64,000 nt of DNA, from contig JALIGW010000130.1 of NCBI GenBank assembly GCA_023053685.1, forward strand, positions 502,092-566,091, read 5' to 3'. The DNA comes from Diadophis punctatus similis. Lineage: Eukaryota > Chordata > Lepidosauria > Squamata > Dipsadidae. Each line of letters begins with the position of its first letter. Positions within the stretch are counted from its first letter, which is position 1. This document shows positions 22,161-31,574 of the stretch, piece after piece. The translations under genes were made by a program, and so were the position numbers. Below the pieces are notes generated by a model. That model searched no databases. It was given only the letters and a program-made list of their open reading frames with translations, and had not been told where the DNA came from.

Positions 22161-22592
22161 CAGGGGTGGGCTTCAAAAATTTTAGCAAGGGGTTCTCTGC
22201 CTGGTTGCTGGGTGGGCGTGGGCATGGTGGGCGTGGCCTAGTCAGCTACCTGCACTGCGGTGGGAGGGAGTATTTTTGTCCTCCCCTGGCGCCGTAGTTT
22301 TTCCTCGAGCCTCCGGGACGGTGAAAACTTCTCCCCAGGCTTCGGAGGCTGTCTGGAGGCCCGTTTCCGGCCTTCCCAAACTTCCGGTAGGCCCGTTTTT
22401 TACCCTTCCCGAACCTCCCCGCGCGCCCTGCATTTACCTGCATCCAAAACGGGTCGTGTGGGGACTCTTGGGAGGGGCGGAGTGAGGTGGGCAGGGCCAG
22501 CCAGGAGTGGGATTTGGGGGTTCTCTGAACTGCACAGAATCTTAGCTAGAGGTTCTCCCAAACCCCTGCGAACCCCCAGCAGACCACCCCTG
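22161..22592. mobile_element. hAT MITE (432 bp) nested
   Basis: caggggtgggcttcaaaaat to cagcagaccacccctg; perfect target duplication cttatggc at 22153-22160 and 22593-22600. The duplication lies in the Tigger-like MITE, which proves the order of insertion. Confidence 0.92.
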
Positions 22593-22607
22593 CTTATGGC
22601 CATTTTT

Positions 22608-23275
22608 ATCTTTATTCTTTATTGGCCAAGTGTGATTGGACACACAAGGAATTTGTCTTTGGTGCATATGCTCTCAGTCAGGGGTGAAATCCTCCCGGTT
22701 CGGCCGGGCCAGTCGTTCGGCGTATAGCCGATGGAACTGGTGGCGGTCGCGGCACAGAGCTTCTCCCACCCGCTTCCCCGGCCTGGCTGAATGCCGCCAT
22801 TCGGGTTATTTTGCCCTCTGTGCATGCGCGCACATGCACAGAGGGCAAAATAACCCGAATGGTGGCGTTCAGCCGGGCCGGGGAAGCAGGCGGGAGAAGC
22901 TCTGTGCCGCGACCACCGCCAGTTCCATCGAACGACTGGCCCGGCCGAACCGGGAGGATTTCACCCCTGCTCTCAGTGTACATAAAAGAAAAGATACATT
23001 CATCAAGAATCACATAAAAGAAAAGATACATTCGTCAAGAATCACAAGGCACAACACTTAATGGTAGTCATAGGGTACAAATAAGCAATCAAATCATACT
23101 AGGAAACAATCAATATAAATCGTAAGGATACAAGCAACAGGTTACAGTCATACAGTCATAAGTGGGAGGAGATGGGTGATAGGAACGATGAGAAGATTAA
23201 TAGTAATAGTAATGCAGACTTAGTGAATAGTTTGACAGTGTTGAGGGAATTATTTGTTTAGCAGAGTGATGGCGT
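22608..23275 (-). mobile_element. Unclassified LINE-like 3' fragment, split by fold-back hAT
   Basis: Begins ctttattggccaagtgtg and gacacacaaggaatttgtc, an antisense 3' end type I recognise from vertebrate non-LTR elements; includes ataaaagaaaagatacattc duplicated in tandem (about 22983-23044). Family uncertain. Confidence 0.5.
22679..22969. mobile_element. Fold-back hAT MITE (291 bp, near-perfect palindrome)
   Basis: caggggtgaaatcctcccgg at the left is the exact inverse of the right end. The two arms (about 140 bp each) pair nearly throughout, meeting around tgtgcatgcgcgcacatgca near 22820-22842. Perfect target duplication ctctcagt at 22671-22678 and 22970-22977. A second copy is at 49093-49415. 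Confidence 0.93.
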
Positions 23276-23570
23276 TCGGGGGGGGGGGAACTGTCACATG
23301 ACCAGTGCAGTATCCCGTGGTCACTGGCAGCTGGCCTGTATTAAGGACGGTCGGAGTGTCTCCGACTCAGGAGATCAACTTTTGCAAACTTCTGACAAGC
23401 AAAGTCAACAGGGAAGCCATATTCGCTTAACAACCATCTTACTCATTGAACCACTGCAGTGTTAACAACTGTGGCAAGAAAGGTCGTAAAATGGGGCAAA
23501 GCTCACTTAACAAGCATCTCGCTTAGCAGCAGAAATTTTGGGCTCAATTGTGGTCGTAAGTTAAAGACTA

Positions 23571-23830
23571 TATTTGTGGCACTGCATTTTAGAAATATAG
23601 AAAATTGATGGGAGGGGAAAAAAAACCACCAGTCCATCGAGTCTGGCCTTCGAATTTTTGTTTGTTTTTATTTTCTTTTTAAGTTCCTTACTTATTTTTG
23701 AAGTCTTTATTATTTTATTGTTGTTTATTTTTATTTATTTATTTTAATTATTATCAGTTAATAGACATGAGTTTATCCCAAGCATGTTTAAACTCAGTTA
23801 CTGATGATTGCCTCACTACCTCCATTGGAA
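23571..23830. other. AT-rich unassigned DNA
   Basis: T-rich runs (23660-23760). No feature recognised. Confidence 0.4.
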
Positions 23831-24618
23831 GATGGGTGGACTTCAACTCCCAGAATTCCCCAGCCAGCATGCTTTAAGATGGGTGGACTTCAACTCCCAC
23901 AATTCCCCAGGCAGCATGCTTTAAGATGGGTGGACTTCAACTCCCAGAATTCCCCAGCCAGCATGCTTTAAGATGGGTGGACTTCAACTCCCAGAATTCC
24001 CCAGCCAGCATGCTTTAAGATTTTTGGACTTCAACTCCCAGAATTTCCCAGGCAACATGCTTTAAGATGTTCAAACTTCAACTCTCAATATTCCCCAGCC
24101 AGCATGCTTTAAGATGGGTGGACTTCAACTCCCAGAATTCCCCAGGCAGCATGCTTTAAGATGGGTGGACTTCAACTCCCAGAATTTCCCAGGCAACATG
24201 CTTTAAGATGTTCAAACTTCAACTCTCAATATTCCCCAGCCAGCATGCTTTAAGATGGGTGGACTTCAACTCCCACAATTCCCCAGGCAGCATGCTTTAA
24301 GATGGGTGGACTTCAACTCCCAGAATTCCCCAGCCAGCATGCTTTAAGATGGGTGGACTTCAACTCCCAGAATTCCCCAGCCAGCATGCTTTAAGATTTT
24401 TGGACTTCAACTCCCAGAATTTCCCAGGCAACATGCTTTAAGATGTTCAAACTTCAACTCTCAATATTCCCCAGCCAGCATGCTTTAAGATGGGTGGACT
24501 TCAACTCCCAGAATTCCCCAGGCAGCATGCTTTAAGATGGGTGGACTTCAACTCCCACAATTCCCCAGCCAGCATACTTTAACGTGTTTGGACTTCAACT
24601 CCCAGAATTCCCCAGGTA
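23831..24618. repeat. 47 bp minisatellite with higher-order structure
   Basis: Sixteen consecutive 47 bp units (gatgggtggacttcaactcc... ending catgctttaa) plus a partial seventeenth. Units 2-7 (23878-24159) recur as units 10-15 (24254-24535) with the same series of variants, i.e. a 376 bp higher-order period. The unit matches the arm of the fold-back hAT elements at 30298, 31432 and 33687. Confidence 0.96.
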
Positions 24619-25270
24619 GTGTTAAGCCCACACTTCTTAAAGTTACCAAGTTTGAAAAACATTGATCTAGAATGGTGCCTGAATTCGCACCAATTTCTTC
24701 AAGCCATCTTGTTACCACAAACAAGCTGTGGAAGTCCAATGAATGTTAACCCATCCTGACAACGGTGCCTTTTGTATAGGATTCAATTAATTGGCAAAGA
24801 AGATCCGGACTAATGAAAATAAAGTAAAATCATTCTGGCAATTAAGTCACTGTAAACATTATTGACAATGCTTCTTCCATACAATAAACTTGGATTTAAC
24901 GCCAACTGTGGCAATATTGAATCACAGGTTCATTAGTAAATCATGAGCAGCATAAATGTAGGTTTTAATCAAAGGGGCAAAATGAAGGAAGAGACCCATT
25001 TGTCCGCCTCTGCCCTGAACTTGAGAGGAATATTCTACAGCTGTGTCATGTTTATTCATTGTCTTTTCTTTGAACTATCGATATTCAAGGAAATAAATAT
25101 AAACAGCACTAGTTGGGTAAAAGTCAGGTTTTTCAATGCTAATTGTTCAGGTCTGTCGCTATTGAAACATTTATTATTCAGGTTGGCTGAATTGGTGATA
25201 GGAACTAGCTGAGGCTGGCTGATCTTCAAAGGTGAGACTGGGAGGGAAAACCGCAAAGAAACGTTCAATG
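24619..25270. other. Unique AT-rich block (candidate conserved noncoding element)
   Basis: Free of repeats. Dense homeobox-like and forkhead-like words: ggattcaattaattggcaa, ctggcaattaagtcactgt, gtaaacattattgacaatg, aaatttaac-type. ORFs on both strands are short and unrelated to known families. Confidence 0.45.
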
Positions 25271-25274
25271 TGTA

Positions 25275-25520
25275 CAGGAGCGTTTCTCAACCTGAACAAC
25301 TTTAAGATGTGTGGACTTCAACATCCACCCACGATTCCCCAGCCAGTTCCCTGGGCCCCTTCTGAATGTTATTTGGACATTCTGGACTTTGAAATGCTTT
25401 AGTCCCTCCTGCCTAGGCCATAGAGCTTGTGTATCTCCATCAAGCTCACCTTCCTTACTCTCTACAGCAGTGGCCCACATATTTTTGGGCACCAGGGACC
25501 GGTTCCGTGGGGAAGAGGGG
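25275..25520. mobile_element. Two truncated hAT fragments
   Basis: 25279-25350 has cgtttctcaacctgaac and gtgtggacttcaacatccac from the fold-back family, without its second arm. 25472-25515 has gcaccagggaccggttccgt, the left end of the family seen at 10874-11062, broken by a purine tract. Confidence 0.65.
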
Positions 25521-25554
25521 GAGGAGGGAGGAGGGAGAAAGGAAAGGGGTGAAG

Positions 25555-25633
<79 letters not shown>

Positions 25634-25746
25634 AGAGTTTGAAAAGGAAGAGAAAGGAGGAGAGAGAGAAGGAAAAAGGGGAGAGAAGGGAAAGGGGGAA
25701 AGAAAAGGAAAGTGGAAGGAAAGTGGTGAAGAAAGAAAGAAAAGAA
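25521..25746. repeat. (GAAA)n / GGAA purine-rich tract
   Basis: An almost pure purine strand; (AAAG)n at about 25556-25635. Continues beyond the solo LTR to 26355. Confidence 0.97.
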
Positions 25747-25751
25747 GGGGA

Positions 25752-26083
25752 TGACAGAGTGAGAATTAATCTCACAGAGGTGATGTTTGATCTTTTCCCG
25801 GAATTCAGACATTAGAAAAGAAACCGCAGTTTAAAAGTCTAAGTAAAATATTTATTTCGGTACAAAAACAATAAAATCTCATTTGTTTACATGTCTGATA
25901 TAAAATGCGACTTTCCTCATCGGAAGCCAGAAGAAGAAGGATAGAATGGAGATTGGAATGCACACATGCGTACAAGAACATATCAATCACGTGCTCAGGA
26001 ATAAACCATTATATTAGATAGGGATGCATCTCCCTGCATATACATGTAACAGGCAATAAATCACACCGTGACAGGGGAAAGGG
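25752..26083 (+). mobile_element. Solo LTR (332 bp)
   Basis: Starts tgacagagtgagaattaatc and ends cacaccgtgaca (TG...CA). Flanked by 5-bp duplications gggga at 25747-25751 and 26084-26088. Contains a TATA-like gatataaaatg near 25899 and a polyadenylation-like aggaataaaccattatat near 26000. A second copy is at 41774-42092. No internal coding region remains. The superfamily (Gypsy or endogenous retrovirus) cannot be told from the LTR alone. Confidence 0.82.
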
Positions 26084-26088
26084 AAGAA

Positions 26089-26355
26089 GAGTTTGAAAAG
26101 GAGGAGGAGGAGGGAGAAGAGAAAAGGAAAAAGGAAAAAGGAAGGAAAGGAAAGGAGAAGTGGAAGGAAAGGGGTAAAGAAAGAGAAAGAAGAAGGAAAA
26201 GGGGAAGAAGAGATTGAAAGGGAACAGAGAGAGGAGGAGGAGGAGGGAGAGAAGAGAAAAGGGAAAGGGGGAAGGAAAGGAGAAGTGGAAGGAAAGGAGT
26301 GATAAAAAAGAAGGAAGAAGGGAAGAAGAGTTTGAAAAGGAAGAGAGAGGAGGAG
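26089..26355. repeat. GGAA/GGAGGA purine-rich tract
   Basis: Imperfect purine repeats with 'gaagagtttgaaaaggaaga' recurring (26085-26105, 26326-26345; also 25631-25655), which suggests block duplication. Confidence 0.95.
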
Positions 26356-26876
26356 GAGGATTGATCAATATAGTCAACCAGATGTTTAGACTGGATTTGT
26401 CATTTTTATCCACCTATTGAGACCTTCCCAAAGTTATGCCCTGTTGTTCAGGGGGAGCAGCTGCCATGATCTGGACGTGTTGATGACCTGTGAAGAGAGA
26501 CCTGGGAAAGACCAATTAAAGTGGGACCTGTTAAAGAAAGGCGGTCATCACTTTTTGCTTTCCCTGCCAGCCTCATTATGGTGGGCAGCAAACAGTGAAT
26601 ATCGTTTTGAGCAAAACGTTTACAGGGATCCACATTTCTTCTTCATTGTTCACCCAGGACCTAAATCTCCTTCTCCCGAGCCATTCTAACCAGATGTCAA
26701 TTCGGCCAAGGTGTTTACTGAAATATTTAAGGGATCCACTTGCAAGACAAAATAAAAAAAGCCATGGGGAAAATGCTGCCTTTCTCCTAATTCTCTTTGC
26801 AAATTAGTATTGTGTAAAAGATAATGTCCAGTTTTGAAAGCAAAGTTTCTTGCATAATTATGAATATTTTCATTCA
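26356..26876. other. Unique noncoding block
   Basis: 26376-26433 (ccagatgtttagactggatt through accttcccaaag) is about 80% similar to 43773-43830. The rest, e.g. gaccaattaaagtgggacct, is repeat-free. Confidence 0.4.
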
Positions 26877-27182
26877 TGCCCTTCCTTCCTTCCTTCCTTC
26901 TTCCCCTTCCTTTCTTTATCTTCCCTTCCCTTCCTTCTTTCCTCCCCCCTTCCAACTCTTCCATTTCCTTTCTTTCCCTTCTTTCTTTCTCATTTCTTCC
27001 TTTTATTTCCTTCCTTCTATTTCTTTCCTTCCTTCCACTCTTCCTTCCTTTTTCTATTTCTTTCTTTCCTTCCTACCTTCCTCTATTTCTTTCCTTCCTA
27101 TTCTTTCCTTCCTTCCTTTTCTGTCCTTCCTTTTTCCCTCCCTCCCTCCCTCCCTCCCTCCCTTCCTTCCTTCCTTCCTTCC
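26877..27182. repeat. (TTCC)n polypyrimidine tract
   Basis: About 300 bp of imperfect TTCC/TTTC repeats, ending in (CCCT)n/(TTCC)n. ORFs are artefacts. Confidence 0.97.
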
Positions 27183-27405
27183 AGCAACCTCATTTCCCTG
27201 CCATGTCCCCATGACATTGCCATCAACAATCTCCAGCCAATGAGCGCCACAGCCTTAAGCAGCCTCAAAGCTGCACTGGGTTCAAGAAAGTTCATTCTAG
27301 GTACTCAATGCAACTTTCTTGGCCATGTTGCTGGTTCTTTTATGATGCTCAGCTGCTGTGTTTGTGTATGTATTCCAATTGGTTTTATCTGTGTTATGGT
27401 AAGTC
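27183..27405. other. Unassigned noncoding DNA
   Basis: Short unique stretch up to the hAT pair; ends at the gcttagag target. Confidence 0.35.
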
Positions 27406-27413
27406 GCTTAGAG

Positions 27414-28138
27414 CAGTGCTCCCCAACCAGTGTGCCGTGGCACACTGGTGTGCCGTGAGGCCATGCCAAGTGTGCCGCGGCAAAAAGCTCGCGTCATTCA
27501 GGGGTGGCCAAACCGTGGCGCATGTGCCAAATGTGGTGCATTGGATGATTGCAAGTGGTGCATTGCAATCATCCAATGGCTGACACCTCTCCCGCCCGTG
27601 TGACTTGCTGTCTTTTAAAACTCAAGCCGCCTCAGCTTGAGTTTTAAAAGACAGCAAGACGCGGGCGGGAGAGGCAGGTCTGGTCTGGATGCTATTAGCG
27701 AAGAACGCGAGGAGGAGGTACCGGGGCATGTCCCAGGTAGGACACGCGTCTTGTGCTGGGGGTTGGCAGGACGGGTGGGGCAGGACTGGCGGGCGGGACG
27801 GGGCGCGCGTCCTACCTGGGGCTTTTCCCGGTAGCTCCAGTCGCGTTCCTTGCTAATAGCGTCCAGAGCAGAGCAGCCCCTTCCAAAAGATAACATCTCG
27901 CGAGACGTTATCTTTTGGAAGGGGCTGCTCTGCTCTGGACGCTATTACGGTAGCAAGGAACGCGACTGGAGCTACCGGGAAAAGTCCCAGGTAGGACACG
28001 TGTCTCGCGCTGGGGGTTGGCAGGGCGGACGGGGCAGGACTGGCGGGCGGGATGGGGCGCGCGTATGTATGTGGTGTGCCGTGGAATTTTGGGAGAGGCT
28101 ATGGTGTGCCGAGGGTGACAAAAGGTTGGGGAGCACTG
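27414..28138. mobile_element. hAT element (725 bp) with internal palindromes
   Basis: cagtgctccccaaccagtg to aaaggttggggagcactg. Target gcttagag at 27406-27413 and 28139-28146. Inside are a 20 bp-arm hairpin (27612-27655) and a ~92 bp-arm palindrome centred at 27900/27901, plus a direct repeat of roughly 130 bp flanking it (27663-27808 and 27935-28066). A caggggtggccaaaccgtgg hAT terminus at 27504 has no visible partner. Confidence 0.88.
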
Positions 28139-28146
28139 GCTTAGAG

Positions 28147-28447
28147 CAGTGGTTCCCAACCTGGGGGTCGGGACCCCTTTGGGGGTCGAACGACCATTTC
28201 CCAGGGGTCGCCCCGGCATCCTCAGCTCCCTCCCCTCACTGCCACAAGCCTGGCCATATCGCGCCCCACAACCCGTGCCCCCACCGCGCTGCCGCCATTT
28301 GGATTATTTTACCGTCTGCGCATGCGCAGCATGCTTTGCGCATGCGCAGAGGGTAAAAGAACCCAAATGGCGGCAGTGGGGTGGGTCACAGTGGGGGCGC
28401 AGGGGGCGGGGCGTGGGTCGCGGCATTAGGAAGGTTGGGAACCACTG
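28147..28447. mobile_element. SPIN-like hAT MITE (301 bp)
   Basis: cagtggttcccaacctgggg to aggaaggttgggaaccactg. Target gcttagag at 28139-28146 and 28448-28455, shared with the preceding hAT. Contains two exact GCGCATGCGC palindromes at 28318 and 28338. Confidence 0.9.
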
Positions 28448-28455
28448 GCTTAGAG

Positions 28456-29120
28456 TCTCTTTGGTGAAATGGCTGGTTATATGAATTGAATAAATCAATA
28501 AAATATAAATTTTTTAAAAACCCCAAATCTTCCACACTTAGAGAGCAGAAGGGGATGGGCAAGGTAAGAATCTTAATGCTTGTTAAGATGAAACCACTTT
28601 GAGTAGCTAATTGTCTTCTTGTCTATGTTAAATGAGGCACCTTCATTTTGACACTTCTCTCTCCTGTTTTCCAAACAAACAAATAAGTCTTGCACTTCTT
28701 AGCCTGGAAATGACAGGCTGTGGGTTGTTGACCTAATGGACATTTTTGCCCTGAGAAACTCTGGCTCCTATCCTACAACCAGTAGTGTGTACAGGGGGGT
28801 GGGGTGTCAAAATCTGGAACAAGGCAAATGCAGCATTGTTATCAAAACCTATCATTTGTGGGGTGGGGGGTTTACATGCAATGATGCCAATACTTTCAGA
28901 TTTTGATCTTTCCTGCATATGTGATCCACGTCAGACGCATGTAGATTTCTACTTGTACAATTTCTGGCATGCACCTGAAGAGTGTCTGAACAGATATGGA
29001 CAGCTCCAGGTGGGCGAAGCCCCGGTTTTTAATTTAAAATGTACTTGAAAAGCTACACCAAATCTGTAAAATGTTGTGCCAAGCAGATTAAGAACTATCA
29101 GTTGATTCCAGCTGTCTAAA
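28456..29120. other. Unique noncoding block
   Basis: No repeats recognised apart from G-runs; gcctggaaatgacaggctgt near 28700 and catatgtgatccacgtcaga near 28915. No coding evidence. Confidence 0.4.
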
Positions 29121-29630
29121 CTTTCTTTCTTTCTTCTTTTCTTGCTTCCTTCCTTCCTTCCTTCCTTCCTTCCTTCCTTCCTTTTCTTCCTTTTCTTCCT
29201 TCTTTCCTTTGGTTTCTTTCTTCTCCCTCTCTCGCCTTCCCTTCTTCCTTTCCTTCCTTCCTTCTTTCCTCCTTTCCCCTTTCTAGGTCCTTCCTTCCTT
29301 CCTCTCTTTCTTTTCTTCTTTCTTCCTTCTCCCTCTCTCTTCTTCCTTTCTTTCCTTCCTTCCTCCCTTCTTTCCTCCCGTCCTCTTTCTAGGTCTTCCT
29401 TCCTTCTTCTTTCCTTTCTTCCTTCCTTCTTCCTTTCCTTCCTTCCACCCTCTCTCCTCCCTTCCTGCCTGCCTACCTCTTTCTATGCCTTTCTTTCCTT
29501 CCTTCCTCCCTCCCTTTCTTCCTTTCTCTTTCCTTTCCTTCTTTCTTTTCTTCTCTCCTCTCTCCCTTCCTTCCTTCCTTCCTTCCTCTTTCTATTTCTT
29601 TCCTTCCTTCATTCCTTCCTCTGCCTGCAT
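29121..29630. repeat. (TTCC)n polypyrimidine tract
   Basis: About 510 bp of imperfect TTCC/TTTC/CTCC; several ~110 bp blocks ending 'tttctaggtc' recur (29280, 29389), indicating block duplication. Confidence 0.97.
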
Positions 29631-29870
29631 GAGCGCTGACTTAAATACAGCATGGATAGTTGTACTTTCCAAGGAGCTGGCAACCCTTAATCAGTGTTAA
29701 TTGGCTCTAATTAGCATATGTTAATTAATGATATTTACTACAAATTAAAGGTATGAGTGTTCCCAGAGGATTTCCTGTTCATCCAATTAGTGCCAATTAG
29801 TTGCAATTAACACGTGTAAATGAGTTGCCATTGAACCCAAAACAAACAAACGCATAGACCAGGCTGTTTT
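29631..29870. promoter_or_regulatory. AT-rich block dense in homeodomain-type sites (candidate enhancer)
   Basis: Within 29685-29825 there are repeated TAAT/ATTA cores: gttaattggctctaattagc, atgttaattaatgatattta, ccaattagtgccaattagtt and gcaattaacacg. The block is repeat-free and sandwiched between repeats. Function is inference. Confidence 0.35.
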
Positions 29871-30001
29871 GGAGTGTGTGTGTGTGTTTCTTGCACATTT
29901 TGAGAAGGCACTAAATTGCAGTGGGGAGTGGGGAAACAAAAAATCCAGGAATTGCTTAATAAGTTACAGCGTTTATTACTGTATTCAGCCTGGTTCTAGA
30001 A

Positions 30002-30131
30002 CAGGGGTGGGGTACTATGGCCCCTTTATGACCTGTGGACTTCAACTCCCAGAATTCCTGAGCCAACTGACTCAGGAATTCTGGGAGTTGAAGTCCACAG
30101 GTCATAAAGGGGCCATAGTTCCCCACTCTTG
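30002..30131. mobile_element. Fold-back hAT MITE (130 bp)
   Basis: caggggtggggtactatggc and its inverse frame two arms of about 60 bp containing tgtggacttcaactcccaga. Flanks (ttctagaa / ttccacgg) are not a clean duplication. Confidence 0.8.
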
Positions 30132-30171
30132 TTCCACGGGATCACCTATTCCATAGGATTGTGGATCTGGG

Positions 30172-30720
30172 AAGAAAGAATAGAATAGAATAGAATAGAA
30201 TAGAATAGAATAGAATAGAATAGAATAGAATAGAATAGAATAGAATAGAATAGAATAGAATAGAAAACTTGGAAGGGACCTTGGAGGTCTTCTAGTCCAG
30301 TGTTTCCCAACCTTGGCAACTTGAAGATGTCTGGACTTCAACTCCCAGAATTCCCCAGCCAGCAAAGCTGGCTGGGGAATTCTGGGAGTTGAAGTCCAGA
30401 CATCTTCAAGTTGCTAAGGTTGGGAAACACTGTTCTAGTCCAACCCCCTGCTTAGGCAGGAAACCCTACACCACTTCAGACAAATGGTTATCCAACATCT
30501 TCTTAAAAACTTCCAGTGTTGGAGCATTCACAACCTCTGGAGGCAAGCTGTTCCACTGATTAATTGCTCTAACTGTCAGGAAATTTCTCCTTAGTTCTAA
30601 GTTGCTTCTCTCCTTGATTAGTTTCCACCCATTGCTTCTTGTTCTACCCTCAGGTGCTTTGGAGAATAGTTTGACTCCCTCTTCTTTGTGGCAACCCCTG
30701 AGATATTGGATAAGATAAAG
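30172..30720 (-). mobile_element. CR1 LINE 3' part with (AATAG)n tail, antisense, with nested hAT
   Basis: (TAGAA)n at 30178-30264, then cttggaagggaccttggagg. The minus strand encodes SNLELRRNFLTVRAINQWNS and LPPEVVNAPTLEVFKKMLDN. A 135 bp fold-back hAT is nested at 30298-30432. Confidence 0.92.
30298..30432. mobile_element. Fold-back hAT MITE (135 bp) in CR1
   Basis: cagtgtttcccaaccttggc and its inverse; arms of about 64 bp match almost completely around tgctggctggggaa. Perfect target duplication ttctagtc at 30290-30297 and 30433-30440. Confidence 0.94.
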
Positions 30721-30974
30721 GATAGAGAGGGCTACCCATTGGCGATCTAACAATCCCACACACATCCCTTCCTTGCTTGCTACCTGAAAAATGTATGTCC
30801 AGGTGTGTCCCACCCAACACCTGGCTGAATCCATCTTTTTCCACCTTTCCTGTGACTGTTATGTTGAATAGATCCTGTAAGAATCATGGCTGGCTAGGGC
30901 ATTCTGGGAGTTGAAGTCCACAGGTCTTACAGTGGCCAAGACTGAACATCCCTGACCTAGAATATCAATAAATT
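30721..30974. other. Unassigned DNA with hAT arm fragment
   Basis: 30885-30958 has gctggctagggcattctggg and gttgaagtccacaggtctta, a single arm of the fold-back hAT family. Confidence 0.5.
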
Positions 30975-30976
30975 TA

Positions 30977-31356
30977 CAGGTAGTCCTCGACAGTTAATTT
31001 AGTAACGATTCAAAGTTACCACGGCACTGGAAAAAAGTGACATGACCATTTTTCATACTTATGACCGTTGCAGTATCCCCATGGTCATGTGATCAAAATT
31101 TGGATCTTTGGCAACGGGCTCATATTTATGATGGTTGCAGTGTCCCGGGGTCACGTGATCACCCTTTGTGACCTTCTGAGCCAATAGGGAAGACAGAGTC
31201 ACTTAACAACTCTGTCACTAATTGAACAACAGCAGTGATTCACTTAACAACTGTGGCAAGAAAAGTGGTAAAATGCGGCAAATCTCCCTTAACAGCTGTC
31301 TCACTTAGCAACGGAAATTCAGGGGTCAATTGTGGTCGTAAGTCAAGGACTCCCTG
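30977..31356 (+). mobile_element. Tigger-like MITE
   Basis: caggtagtcctcgac to gtaagtcaaggactccctg, flanked by TA (30975-30976, 31357-31358). Confidence 0.88.
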
Positions 31357-31431
31357 TATTCGGTCTGGTGGCAGCTTTCATTTATATGCGGCTTTTAATT
31401 AACATATGCTAAGCCACTTGAGCCCCTAGGA

Positions 31432-31566
31432 CAGTGTTTCTCAACCTTGGCAGTTTGAAGATGTGTGGACTTCAACTCCCAGAATTCCACAGCCAGCGTT
31501 GCTGGCTGTGGAATTCTGGGAGTTGAAGTCCACACATCTTCAAACTGCCAAGGTTGAGAAACACTG
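31432..31566. mobile_element. Fold-back hAT MITE (135 bp), near-perfect palindrome
   Basis: cagtgtttctcaaccttggc and its exact inverse; arms pair along about 64 bp around gccagcgttgctggc. Perfect target duplication ccctagga at 31424-31431 and 31567-31574. Same length as the copy at 30298-30432. Confidence 0.95.
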
Positions 31567-31574
31567 CCCTAGGA

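Larger units (their letters stand above)
22082..23570 (+). mobile_element. Tigger-like MITE split by a nest of insertions
   Basis: The left part (22082-22160) reads caggtagtcctcgacttac to gacttatggc; the right part (about 23285-23570) reads gaccagtgcagtatcccgtg to gtggtcgtaagttaaagact. Between them lie a hAT (22161-22592) and a LINE-like 3' fragment (22608-23275) that itself holds another hAT (22679-22969). Confidence 0.75.

Noticed and set aside
22981..23045. Possible CRISPR-like or short direct repeat array
   Set aside because: Only two copies of a ~27 bp tandem duplication in a eukaryotic LINE fragment; no spacers.
31432..31566. Possible pre-miRNA hairpin
   Set aside because: The perfect hairpin is explained by a fold-back hAT with an 8-bp target duplication. 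Arms of 64 bp with near-perfect pairing are unlike a conserved pre-miRNA; small RNAs are still possible.
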